From Sphingomonas sp. CFBP 8760 (GTDB lineage: Bacteria > Pseudomonadota > Alphaproteobacteria > Sphingomonadales > Sphingomonadaceae), in contig NZ_JACYUG010000008.1 in assembly GCF_014841615.1 (NCBI RefSeq), positions 62,001 through 126,000 of the forward strand: a DNA stretch of 64,000 nt, read 5' to 3'. This document shows positions 54,140 to 62,942 of this stretch, in pieces. Every line of letters starts with the position of its first letter. Within the stretch, counting starts at the first letter, position 1. Below the pieces are notes generated by a model. The model had not been told where the DNA came from. It saw nothing but the letters and a program-made list of their open reading frames with translations, and did not search any database. Position numbers and translations under genes: made by a program.

Positions 54140-54344
54140 GACTGGGCTCCTGCGGGGGGCGCCCCGGTATCCGGGTGCGCATCATCGCCCACGGAGACAT
54201 GCCCCGGTCGATCCCGACCGCGACCCCCCGTTGGCTGCACGCCCTCTGCGCCGCTGTCGTTACGCCCGCGCGACGATCGCGTGTCAGGGCGATGACGGCG
54301 GAGGATGCTTGCCCCCGGCATCGCCGTTCCCTACCTGTTCGTCG

Positions 54345-56630
54345 GTGAACGATGCCACCACCCCGATGCAAGAGCCGCCCTATCTGCGCGGCCTGAACGA
54401 ACCCCAGCGCCAGGCCGTGCTGACGACCGACGGCCCGGTCCTGATGCTGGCCGGTGCCGGCACCGGCAAGACCGCGGCCTTGACCGCGCGACTGGCCCAC
54501 CTGCTGTACACGCGCAAGGCGTGGCCATCGGAGATACTGGCCGTCACCTTCACCAACCGTGCCGCGCGCGAGATGCGCGAGCGGGTCGGCCGGCTGGTGG
54601 GCGATGCGGTGGAGGGGATGCCGTGGCTGGGCACCTTCCATGCGATCGGCGCGAAGATGCTGCGCCGCCATGCCGAACTGGTCGGGCTGCAATCCAATTT
54701 CACCATCCTCGACACTGACGACCAGCTGCGCCTGCTCAAGCAGCTGATCCTCGCCGCCGATATCGATGAAAAGCGGTTTCCCGCCCGCAGCCTGGCCGGG
54801 CTGATCGACGAATGGAAGAACAAGGGGCTGATCCCCGGCGATGTCGATGCGGGCGAGAGCGAGCGTTACGCCAACGGGCGCGGCGGCGAGCTTTATGCGC
54901 AGTATCAGGCGCGGCTCCGGTCGGTGAACGCCTGCGATTTCGGCGACCTGCTGCTGCACATGCTGGTGATCCTGAAGACGCAGCGCGACGTGCTGGAACT
55001 TTACCAGCAGCGGTTTCGCTACATCATGGTCGACGAGTATCAGGACACCAACAGCGTCCAGTATCTCTGGCTGCGGCTGCTGGCGCAGGAACGCAAGAAC
55101 ATCGCCTGCGTGGGCGACGACGACCAGTCGATCTATTCGTGGCGCGGCGCGCAGGTGGAAAACATCCTGCGCTTCGAGAAGGATTTCCCCGGCGCCACGG
55201 TGATCCGGCTGGAACAGAATTACCGCTCCACGCCGCATATCCTGGGCGCGGCGGGCGGGGTGATCGCCAACAACAGCGGCCGGCTGGGCAAGACGCTGTG
55301 GACCGAACTGGACGTGGGCGAGAAGGTGCGCGTGCTGGGGGTGTGGGACGGCCCCGAGGAGGCCCGCCGCGTCGGCGAGGAGATCGAGGCGGCGAAGCGG
55401 CGCGGCACCGGGCTGGACGATGTCGCGATCCTCGTCCGCGCCTCGCACCAGACGCGCGAGTTCGAGGACCGGTTCATCGCGATCGGCATGCCGTACCGGA
55501 TCGTCGGCGGCTTCCGCTTCTACGAACGCGCCGAAATCCGCGATGCGCTGGCCTATCTGCGCATCGTCAACCAGCCATCGGACGATCTGGCGTTCGAGCG
55601 GATCGTCAACGTGCCCAAGCGGGGTCTGGGTGACAAGGCGCTGGCGAAGATCCACCAGCTCGCCCGCGCCACGGGCACGCCGCTGACCACGGCGGCGGCG
55701 CGCATCCTCGACACCGACGAGCTGACCCCGCAGGCGCGGCGGTCGCTGGGCAATCTGGTCGGCGACATCGCCCGCTGGCGCGACCGGGCGAGCCAGCTTC
55801 CCCATGCCGAACTGGCGCGGCAGTTGCTGGACGAGAGCGGCTATACCGCGATGCTGCAGGCGGAAAAGTCGGTCGAGGCGGCGGGGCGGCTGGAGAACCT
55901 GACCGAACTGACCCGCGCGATGGAGGAATACGACTCGCTCGGCGCGTTCCTCGAACATGTCAGTCTGGTGATGGACAAAGAGGGCGCGGTGCAGGAGCCG
56001 CAGGTCACGATCATGACCATCCACGCCGCCAAGGGGCTGGAGTTCGACACGGTGTTCCTTGCCGGCTGGGAGGAAGGGCTGTTCCCGTCGCAGCGCGCGA
56101 TCGACGAGGGCGGGACCAAGAGCCTGGAGGAGGAACGCCGCCTCGCCTATGTCGCGATCACGCGGGCGCGGCGGCGGGCGGTGATCCTGCACGCCGCCAA
56201 TCGCCGCATCTATGGCCAGTGGACCTCGTCCATCCCCAGCCGCTTCGTCGGCGAACTGCCGGGCGACCATGTCGACAGCGAGACGACGATGTCCGGCGGC
56301 GAAAGCCTGTGGCGGGCGAACTGGTCCGAACATGCCGATCCGTTCGCGGACGTGGCGCGCGGCACCGGACGCGGCCCCGGCTGGCAACGGGCGGCGGGAC
56401 AAACCGGCGCGTCGAGCTTCACCACCGCGCCCAAGCGGATCGTCGAAAGCCGGGCGAGCGCGGTCAGCATCGGCAACAAGGGCCGCGACGACCTGTCGCT
56501 CGGTCAGCGCGTGTTCCACCAGAAATTCGGCTACGGCGCGATCGCCGAGATCGAGGGCAACAAGCTGGAGATCGATTTCGAGAATGCCGGCCGCAAGCGG
56601 GTGATGGACAGCTTCGTCACGGTGGGGTGA
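54345..56630 (+). CDS. uvrD: UvrD/Rep-type ATP-dependent DNA helicase
   Basis: The 761-residue SF1A helicase has LNEPQRQAVLTTDGPVLMLAGAGTGKT (Walker A), VDEYQDTN (motif II), GDDDQSIYSWRGA (motif III) and TIHAAKGLEFDTVFLAGWEEG (motif V) in order, with the C-terminal FHQKFGYGAIAEIEGNKLEI Tudor-like domain. UvrD acts in nucleotide excision and mismatch repair. I chose GTG at 54345 (VNDATTPMQEPP), as sphingomonad homologues often begin with MNDA. ATG at 54366 is the alternative. No clear ribosome-binding site is seen for either. Confidence 0.93.
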   Translation: MNDATTPMQEPPYLRGLNEPQRQAVLTTDGPVLMLAGAGTGKTAALTARLAHLLYTRKAWPSEILAVTFTNRAAREMRERVGRLVGDAVEGMPWLGTFHAIGAKMLRRHAELVGLQSNFTILDTDDQLRLLKQLILAADIDEKRFPARSLAGLIDEWKNKGLIPGDVDAGESERYANGRGGELYAQYQARLRSVNACDFGDLLLHMLVILKTQRDVLELYQQRFRYIMVDEYQDTNSVQYLWLRLLAQERKNIACVGDDDQSIYSWRGAQVENILRFEKDFPGATVIRLEQNYRSTPHILGAAGGVIANNSGRLGKTLWTELDVGEKVRVLGVWDGPEEARRVGEEIEAAKRRGTGLDDVAILVRASHQTREFEDRFIAIGMPYRIVGGFRFYERAEIRDALAYLRIVNQPSDDLAFERIVNVPKRGLGDKALAKIHQLARATGTPLTTAAARILDTDELTPQARRSLGNLVGDIARWRDRASQLPHAELARQLLDESGYTAMLQAEKSVEAAGRLENLTELTRAMEEYDSLGAFLEHVSLVMDKEGAVQEPQVTIMTIHAAKGLEFDTVFLAGWEEGLFPSQRAIDEGGTKSLEEERRLAYVAITRARRRAVILHAANRRIYGQWTSSIPSRFVGELPGDHVDSETTMSGGESLWRANWSEHADPFADVARGTGRGPGWQRAAGQTGASSFTTAPKRIVESRASAVSIGNKGRDDLSLGQRVFHQKFGYGAIAEIEGNKLEIDFENAGRKRVMDSFVTVG

Positions 56631-56696
56631 CACACATTCCGGATGCAGCGCCGATCAGGACCGGCCGGTGAAGCCGATCCCGATCGAATACGCGTC

Positions 56697-57644
56697 CTAC
56701 GCCGCCACGACCCGCCTTTCGCGCCGCCGCATGGCACCGGCTACCATGCCAAAGCCGCCGATCATCAGCGCCCAGGTCGCCGGTTCGGGCACGACCGCTG
56801 CCTGGCTTAGCAAGACACCCGATGCGGAGGTGTAACTGACCCCATCGGGAAGGATGATCCCCAAGGTCGACGTATGGCTGTAATCTATCGCCGCGCCATA
56901 AGCGCGTACCGAGAGTCCATTGCGCACGGTCACATCGAACGGCGATCCGGCCCTGACCATCATATCGAATCCGTATGTGCCGCGACCGTAATAGGTCAAA
57001 CCACCCCCTACGGGATTATCGATGCCAAAATAATCTACTGTCGATCCGCCATAGGTAAAGTTGGTTTGACTGGACGTTGCAGTCAGCATCGACTCCATAG
57101 TCGCGGTACCGCCTGGGTATAATGGTGTAAAAACACCCTGCACCGTCGTGCGGAAGCCAATTTTGAGATATTGTTCATTGAGGCTGGGGTCGAAGGCAAA
57201 GGTCAGCGTGTCGATCAAGCTGGCATTCGATCCCGATTGGCTGGTCGTACAGCAATATCCGCCGGTCGGTATGGCATAGTTCTCGGCATAGGCCTTGAGC
57301 TGGCCGGTAGCGAGGTTGGCGCTGGCGCTGTATGGCGACGCCACCGCAACATCGCACGGTCGTGACCCGATCGCCGTGCCATCGCCGCAATCGACCCGGA
57401 CATTGCCGGCAAAAGTCCCGCTTATCGCGCTCGACGCAGCGCCATTGCCGGTATTGATGAATTCCTGAAAATCATTGGTGTAGCCGCCAGCATACTGAAA
57501 GCCGCCGATGAGTGTATAGGCCCTGCTATCCGCCCCGAAACTCTGTGCTTCAACCGTGCTGATCCCGGCTATCGCGGCAAATAGGCAACCTCCCACCCTG
57601 GCCAAAGACATTGGCCAATATATTCTGCCAAATACATTCCGCAT
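56697..57644 (-). CDS. PEPxxWA-CTERM sorting-domain exported protein
   Basis: The 315-residue protein has a signal peptide (residues about 8-31, ending near VEAQ) and a long Ser/Thr/Gly-rich, beta-structured body with three cysteines. It ends in the sorting signal VPEPATWALMIGGFGMVAGAMRRRERR (positions near the C-terminus), which contains PEP, the hydrophobic helix and the basic tail. PEPxxWA proteins are thought to be processed by an exosortase and released or surface-displayed. GGGGG lies before the chosen ATG at 57644. GC content is lower than its neighbours. Confidence 0.88.
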   Translation of the reverse strand: MRNVFGRIYWPMSLARVGGCLFAAIAGISTVEAQSFGADSRAYTLIGGFQYAGGYTNDFQEFINTGNGAASSAISGTFAGNVRVDCGDGTAIGSRPCDVAVASPYSASANLATGQLKAYAENYAIPTGGYCCTTSQSGSNASLIDTLTFAFDPSLNEQYLKIGFRTTVQGVFTPLYPGGTATMESMLTATSSQTNFTYGGSTVDYFGIDNPVGGGLTYYGRGTYGFDMMVRAGSPFDVTVRNGLSVRAYGAAIDYSHTSTLGIILPDGVSYTSASGVLLSQAAVVPEPATWALMIGGFGMVAGAMRRRERRVVAA

Positions 57645-57734
57645 AATGATTACCCCCATTAATCGAATGGTAATCGTTGCCATTCGCTGCCATCCTCATT
57701 GCGATCCAATGATGGGCGCGCATCACTCAATCGA

Positions 57735-58895
57735 ATGATGCGGTGCAGCATGAAATCGCCTATCATGGTTTGGGACAGGTATGCCGGGGGGCATCGACGA
57801 CGTGTGATTAGAACGCCTGATGGAACATGGGGCTTAATACCGGCGGTGCATGAGCGCATCGGCGACGGGAGTGAGGCGTTACGTCTCGTCAATATTCAAC
57901 TGGGCGGCATGGGACTGCTTGGTGGCACGATCGGGCTGAACTCTGCGGCAGAGACCGTGATGATGGGGCCGGTCACCCATCCACGCGACGAAGCAGTCGT
58001 GATGCGAATGTGGGAGACTTATGTAGGCGGTGCGTTTCTGACGGACCCGACCCCCGGCCTGCTGAACCGCGCAATGGCAAGCGCTAATCACGGAACGTTG
58101 GGTTGCGACGACTTCGCATTGCCTCAAGCAGTCGAGCATCTGCGCTGGCATCGTGACAGCATGCGCACCCACTGGATCGTCGACTGGCGTGTCGAGGATC
58201 AAGCTGTCCACGGCTTCGCTTTACATCGGCCGCTGACCGAACGGTTCACCCAGGCCGACGCCACGACATTACGCATTCTGTGCGGTCACGTACTATTGGC
58301 AAAACGGCTGGAGACCGATCGCCCGGTTCAAGAAGCGGACGCCGTACACTATCCGATATTCCTGATCGACAGCCGGATGCGTGTGCATCACGTTAACGCC
58401 GAAGCGGAACGATTGTTGTTGGCAGACGACGGATTCAGGACGGCAGGAAAAAAGCTGTTCTGTAAGGACGTCGATGCCAGCACGAAGTTAAAAATGGCGG
58501 TGGCCGCTGCTGCTGCGCTCCATGAATCTCCAGAGCCACGGTTCGTCCTGGTGCCACGTCGTCTCGCCCACCGGCCCTATATCGCCGCGATCACCACCGT
58601 CCGCCTCGCCAACGCGGCGGGACAGCGAAGCTATGGCGCCCGAGTGCAGATAATTGATACCACGGCGCCACCAAAGCCATCCCTGGGCGAATCCTATCGG
58701 CTTCTGTTCAACCTGACCGTGGCAGAACGCCGCGTAGCGGAAGCGCTGATGACGGAAGGCGATGCACTGTCGGTGGTCGCCCTGCGATGCGGCATCAGTT
58801 ATCACACGGTGCGTACGCATGTTGCGCGGTTACTGGCAAAGACGGGAACGAAGGGCATACCGGCGCTGGTGCGGCTGCTATCCCGGCTAGATTGA
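57735..58895 (+). CDS. LuxR-type HTH regulator with PAS-like sensor region
   Basis: The protein (386 residues from the chosen ATG) ends in a LuxR-type helix-turn-helix: LTVAERRVAEALMTEGDAL followed by SVVALRCGISYHTVRTHVARLLAKTGT. The middle (YPIFLIDSRMRVHHVNAEAERLL) resembles a PAS domain. The sensed signal is unknown. The start is uncertain (TTG 57699, ATG 57735, ATG 57750), since no clear ribosome-binding site is seen. It is divergent from the PEPxxWA gene with a 90-nt gap, and its base composition is also lower in GC. Confidence 0.8.
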   Translation: MMRCSMKSPIMVWDRYAGGHRRRVIRTPDGTWGLIPAVHERIGDGSEALRLVNIQLGGMGLLGGTIGLNSAAETVMMGPVTHPRDEAVVMRMWETYVGGAFLTDPTPGLLNRAMASANHGTLGCDDFALPQAVEHLRWHRDSMRTHWIVDWRVEDQAVHGFALHRPLTERFTQADATTLRILCGHVLLAKRLETDRPVQEADAVHYPIFLIDSRMRVHHVNAEAERLLLADDGFRTAGKKLFCKDVDASTKLKMAVAAAAALHESPEPRFVLVPRRLAHRPYIAAITTVRLANAAGQRSYGARVQIIDTTAPPKPSLGESYRLLFNLTVAERRVAEALMTEGDALSVVALRCGISYHTVRTHVARLLAKTGTKGIPALVRLLSRLD

Positions 58896-58987
58896 TTATC
58901 GGTTAGCCCAATCGGCGTTCAGCAATCGTCTCGCTTCATCCGCTTAATGCAATATTCTGCATGATTCGCAGGCCGGAGGATATTGCC

Positions 58988-59524
58988 ATGCTTTCCCGCT
59001 TGATCCCGCTCGGTCTGCTTGCCGCGACGATGGTGGCGGCCCCTGCCCTCGCCCAGACCGGCGCGCAGGAGCAGCGGTTCCGGACGGCGCAGGACCGGTT
59101 CGATCGCGAATACCAGCTCTACCGGCAGGAGGTGGACCGGTATCAGGCCGCCCGCACCGGCCCTGCTCGTTACGACGAGCGCGACGAGGATACCGGACCC
59201 TATCGTCAGGCCCCCGACCGCTACCGTGACGGTTACGACGACGAGGCGGCCTATGACCCCGCCCGCGATTATCGCGGGGGCACGCAGTATCGCGAACGGG
59301 TGCTGGCATCCGAAGACCGCGTCTATGCCGGCTATGATGGCCGTTATTACTGCAAGCGATCGGACGGGACGACCGGCCTGATCGTCGGTGGCGCGGCGGG
59401 CGGGGTGCTGGGCAACGTGATCGACGGCGGTCGCAGCCGCACCGTCGGGACGCTGCTGGGCGCGGCGGCGGGTGCGCTGGCGGGACGGGCCGTGGATCAG
59501 AACCAGCAGGTCCGCTGCCGCTAG
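58988..59524 (+). CDS. Glycine-zipper outer-envelope protein
   Basis: The 178-residue protein has a signal peptide ending near ALAQT. A charged coiled region follows (EQRFRTAQDRFDREYQLYRQEVDRY) with Tyr/Asp/Arg-rich repeats. It ends in a glycine-zipper segment: LIVGGAAGGVLGNVIDGG and TVGTLLGAAAGALAGRAV. Such proteins resemble the 17 kDa antigen or RcnB-like envelope proteins. GGAGG (58976-58980) precedes the ATG. A 12-bp hairpin lies after the stop. Confidence 0.82.
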   Translation: MLSRLIPLGLLAATMVAAPALAQTGAQEQRFRTAQDRFDREYQLYRQEVDRYQAARTGPARYDERDEDTGPYRQAPDRYRDGYDDEAAYDPARDYRGGTQYRERVLASEDRVYAGYDGRYYCKRSDGTTGLIVGGAAGGVLGNVIDGGRSRTVGTLLGAAAGALAGRAVDQNQQVRCR

Positions 59525-59546
59525 GGAAACCGCGACTTGAATATCG

Positions 59547-59575
59547 GGTCTGCCGCATTGCCCATGTGGCAGACC
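59547..59575. other. 12-bp hairpin between the glycine-zipper gene and fadJ
   Basis: GGTCTGCCGCAT (59547-59558) pairs with ATGTGGCAGACC (59564-59575) through 11 Watson-Crick pairs and one wobble, with a TGCCC loop. No T-run follows on either strand. It could be an operator for the beta-oxidation operon or an atypical terminator. Confidence 0.5.
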
Positions 59576-59676
59576 AAATCCTGTTGATTTAGGGCGAGTG
59601 TGCGGCAATAGGATGGGGCAATATTAGAAGCAGGGGTATGGGACACCGATCCCGCCCACCCGTTCAGGAGACGATC

Positions 59677-61710
59677 ATGACCGCCTCGCCGATCCGCACC
59701 GAGCGCCACGACGATATCCTCGTCATCATTTCCGACAATCCACCCGTCAACGCGCTGGGCGCGGCGGTGCGGCAGGGGATCGAGGCGGCGATCAAGGACG
59801 GTGTCGCCGACGCCTCGGTCGCGGCGATGGTGATCCGCTGCGACGGACGCACCTTCTTCGCCGGCGCCGACATCACCGAGTTCACCAAGCCGCCGGTATC
59901 GCCGCTGTTGCCCGAACTGGTCGACATGATCGAGGCATCGACCAAGCCCGTCGTGGCCGCGATCCATGGTACCGCGCTGGGCGGGGGCTGCGAGGTCACG
60001 CTGGGATGCCACTACCGGATCGCCGTCCCCTCCGCGAAGATCGGCACGCCCGAGGTGAAGCTGGGGCTGCTCCCCGGTGCGGGCGGCACGCAGCGGCTGC
60101 CCCGTGTCGCGGGCGTCCGCGTCGCGCTGGAACTGACCGCGAAGGGTGATCCCATTCCGGCGAAGAAGGCGCATGAGGCGGGGCTGATCGACCGGATTGC
60201 CGGCGAGGATAGTCTGGTGGCCGATGCTCTGGCGTTTGCTAACGAGATCAAGGATATCCGGCCGATTCCTCGCGCGTCGGAAAAGACGGTGACCGCCGAT
60301 CCCGAGGCCGTGGCGGCCTTCAGGAAGGAAAACGCCCGCCGCTTTCGCGGGTTCGAGGCGCCCGCCGCCAACATCGCGTGCATCGAGAAGGCCGCGTCCG
60401 GCGCGACCTTTGCGGACGGCATCGCGTTCGAGCGGCAGCAATTCATGCGGCTGATGATGGGTGTTCAGTCCGCCGCGCAGCGCCACATCTTCTTCGCCGA
60501 GCGGCAGGCATCGAAGATCGACGACGTGCCCGCCGATACCGCGTTGCGCCCGATCAGGCGCGTGGGCGTGATCGGTGCCGGCACGATGGGCGGCGGCATC
60601 GCGATGAATTTCCTGACGGCGGGGATCCCGGTCACGATCGTCGAGATGCAGGCCGAGGCACTGGAACGCGGCACCGGCACCATCCGCAAGAATTACGAGG
60701 CGACCGCCGCCAAGGGGCGGATGAAGCCCGAACAGGTCGACGCCGCGATGGCCGCGCTGACCCCGACGCTGACCTTCGACGATCTGGCCGAATGCGACCT
60801 GATCATCGAGGCGGTGTATGAGGAGATGTCGGTGAAGAAGGATATCTTCACCCGGCTCGACGCCATCGCCAAGCCCGGCGCGATCCTGGCGTCCAACACC
60901 TCCTATCTCGATATCGACGAGATCGCGGCGGTCACCTCGCGGCCGCAGGACGTGGTGGGGATGCACTTCTTCTCCCCCGCCAACGTCATGAAACTGCTGG
61001 AAGTGGTGCGCGGGGCCAAGACCGCGGGCGACGTGCTGGCGACGGTGATGGATGTCGCGAAGAAAATCCGCAAGGTCGCGGTGGTGGCGGGCGTCACCTA
61101 TGGCTTCATCGGCAACCGGATGCTGATGCCCCGGCAGGTGGAGGCGACCAAGCTGCTGCTGGAGGGCGCGACGCCCGAACAGATCGACCGCGTCCATGTC
61201 GGGTTCGGGATGCCGATGGGGCCATTCCAGATGGCCGACCTGGCGGGCGTCGACATCGGCTGGCATCGCGACCCGAGCCGGATCGAGAATATCCGCGATG
61301 CGCTGGCGGCCGAAAACCGCTGGGGCCAGAAGACCAAGGCGGGCTTCTACGACTATGACGAGAAGCGGACGCCGTCGAACAGCGCGCGCGTCGCCGAGAT
61401 CATCGACCAGTTCCGGGCCAAGGAAGGCGTGACCCCGCGCGAGATCGGCGATGATGAGATCGTCGCGCGCACGCTCTATACGATGGTCAACGAAGGCGCC
61501 CTGATCCTGGAGGAAGGGAAGGCGCAGCGTGCCTCCGATATCGATGTCGTGTGGATCTACGGCTATGGCTGGCCGGTCTATCGCGGCGGCCCGATGTTCT
61601 GGGCGCAGACCGAAGGACTGAAGAAGGTGGTCGCCGGGCTGGAGCAATATGGCTTCCCGGTTGCCAGGTCGTTGAAGGAAGCGGCCGCAACCGGCGGGCA
61701 GATCAAGTGA
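59677..61710 (+). CDS. fadJ: Bifunctional enoyl-CoA hydratase/3-hydroxyacyl-CoA dehydrogenase, FadJ-like
   Basis: The 677-residue protein has an N-terminal crotonase domain, with [10 protein letters not shown] and [24 protein letters not shown]-binding 3-hydroxyacyl-CoA dehydrogenase domain ([10 protein letters not shown], residues 300-309) follows, with [18 protein letters not shown] and the C-terminal helical domain. It performs two steps of fatty acid beta-oxidation. CAGGAG precedes the ATG at 59677. A downstream acyl-CoA dehydrogenase overlaps the stop by 4 nt (GTGA). Confidence 0.95.
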   Translation: MTASPIRTERHDDILVIISDNPPVNALGAAVRQGIEAAIKDGVADASVAAMVIRCDGRTFFAGADITEFTKPPVSPLLPELVDMIEASTKPVVAAIHGTALGGGCEVTLGCHYRIAVPSAKIGTPEVKLGLLPGAGGTQRLPRVAGVRVALELTAKGDPIPAKKAHEAGLIDRIAGEDSLVADALAFANEIKDIRPIPRASEKTVTADPEAVAAFRKENARRFRGFEAPAANIACIEKAASGATFADGIAFERQQFMRLMMGVQSAAQRHIFFAERQASKIDDVPADTALRPIRRVGVIGAGTMGGGIAMNFLTAGIPVTIVEMQAEALERGTGTIRKNYEATAAKGRMKPEQVDAAMAALTPTLTFDDLAECDLIIEAVYEEMSVKKDIFTRLDAIAKPGAILASNTSYLDIDEIAAVTSRPQDVVGMHFFSPANVMKLLEVVRGAKTAGDVLATVMDVAKKIRKVAVVAGVTYGFIGNRMLMPRQVEATKLLLEGATPEQIDRVHVGFGMPMGPFQMADLAGVDIGWHRDPSRIENIRDALAAENRWGQKTKAGFYDYDEKRTPSNSARVAEIIDQFRAKEGVTPREIGDDEIVARTLYTMVNEGALILEEGKAQRASDIDVVWIYGYGWPVYRGGPMFWAQTEGLKKVVAGLEQYGFPVARSLKEAAATGGQIK

Positions 61711-62909
61711 CCGCTGCGGCGGCCGTCGACGATCCGGACCGTTTCCGACAGGATACGCGCGCCTGGCTGGCGGCGAACTGCCCGCCCGAGATGCGCTGCC
61801 CGGTCCGGACCGAGGACGATGTCTGCTGGGGCGGGCGGCGGTTCGTGCCGTCGTCTCCGGCACAGCGCGACTGGCTGGACCGGATGGGACAGCGCGGCTG
61901 GACCGTCCCGGACTGGCCGACCGCCTATGGCGGCGGCGGGCTGTCACCGGCCGAGACGAAGATCCTGCGCGAGGAGATGGCGGCGATCGGCGCGCGGTCG
62001 CCGCTCAACAGCTTCGGCATCTCGATGTTGGGGCCGGCGCTGCTGAAATACGGCACCGAGGCGCAGAAGCAGGAGCATCTGCCGAAGATCGCGCGCGGTG
62101 AAATCCGCTGGTGCCAGGGCTATTCGGAACCCAATGCCGGCTCCGATCTGGCCAGCCTGGCCACCAGCGCGCGGGACGGCGGCGATCATTACATCGTCGA
62201 CGGGCAGAAGGTGTGGACCAGCTATGCCGACAAGGCGGACTGGATATTCTGCCTCGTCCGGACGTCGAAGGAGTCCAAGCAGGGCGGGATCAGCTTCGTG
62301 CTGTTCGACATGGCCTCCGAAGGCGTGTCGACGCGGCCGATCCTTCTCATCAGCGGTTACTCCCCGTTCTGCGAGACGTTCTTCGACGGGGTGAAGGTTC
62401 CCAAGGCGAACCGCATCCATGACGAGAACCGGGGCTGGGAGGTCGCCAAATATCTGCTGGGTCATGAGCGGGAGATGATTTCCGGCATGGGCCTGCGAGA
62501 TACCGGGCGTAACCCATTGATAGATAGCGCAATCGCTACGATCGGCGTGGATGGTTCCGGACGGCTGGCCGACCCGTTGCTGCGCGCCGCGATCGCCCGG
62601 TTCGAGGTGCGGGCTCGCGCCTTTGCGGCGATGTCCGAACGCTTCATCGACGAACTGAAGGCGGGACAGGCGCACCCCGCCCAGCCATCGATGATGAAAT
62701 ATTACGGCACCGAGCTGAACAAGGAGCGTCAGGAACTGGCGATGGCGGCGGGCGGGTCGGATGCGCTGGAATGGGACAGCGCGGCGTCCGATACCGGTGC
62801 CGCGGCGCGGCGCTGGCTGCGCAGCAAGGCGAACTCGATCGAGGGCGGCACGTCGGAAATCCAGCTCAACATCATTGCCAAACATATCCTGCAACTGCCC
62901 GGCGCATAA
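61707..62909 (+). CDS. Acyl-CoA dehydrogenase
   Basis: The 400-residue flavoprotein has the ACAD domains: an N-terminal helical part, [17 protein letters not shown] for the FAD and substrate region, and the C-terminal helices. The catalytic-type Glu lies in [12 protein letters not shown]. The start is GTG at 61707 within the fadJ stop overlap. Because a second dehydrogenase gene follows directly, the pair may form one enzyme. The substrate is unknown. Confidence 0.92.
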   Translation: MTAAAAVDDPDRFRQDTRAWLAANCPPEMRCPVRTEDDVCWGGRRFVPSSPAQRDWLDRMGQRGWTVPDWPTAYGGGGLSPAETKILREEMAAIGARSPLNSFGISMLGPALLKYGTEAQKQEHLPKIARGEIRWCQGYSEPNAGSDLASLATSARDGGDHYIVDGQKVWTSYADKADWIFCLVRTSKESKQGGISFVLFDMASEGVSTRPILLISGYSPFCETFFDGVKVPKANRIHDENRGWEVAKYLLGHEREMISGMGLRDTGRNPLIDSAIATIGVDGSGRLADPLLRAAIARFEVRARAFAAMSERFIDELKAGQAHPAQPSMMKYYGTELNKERQELAMAAGGSDALEWDSAASDTGAAARRWLRSKANSIEGGTSEIQLNIIAKHILQLPGA

Positions 62910-62942
62910 CGATAAACGTCCCAAGAGGACGGGGGAGAGACA

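Noticed and set aside
54018..56633. An 871-codon open frame antisense to uvrD
   Set aside because: Same reason: it mirrors the coding pattern of uvrD and has low-complexity composition without any family match.
59521..61947. An 808-codon open frame antisense to fadJ
   Set aside because: Complement of fadJ and the start of the acyl-CoA dehydrogenase gene. It has a Arg/His/Gly-rich shadow composition.
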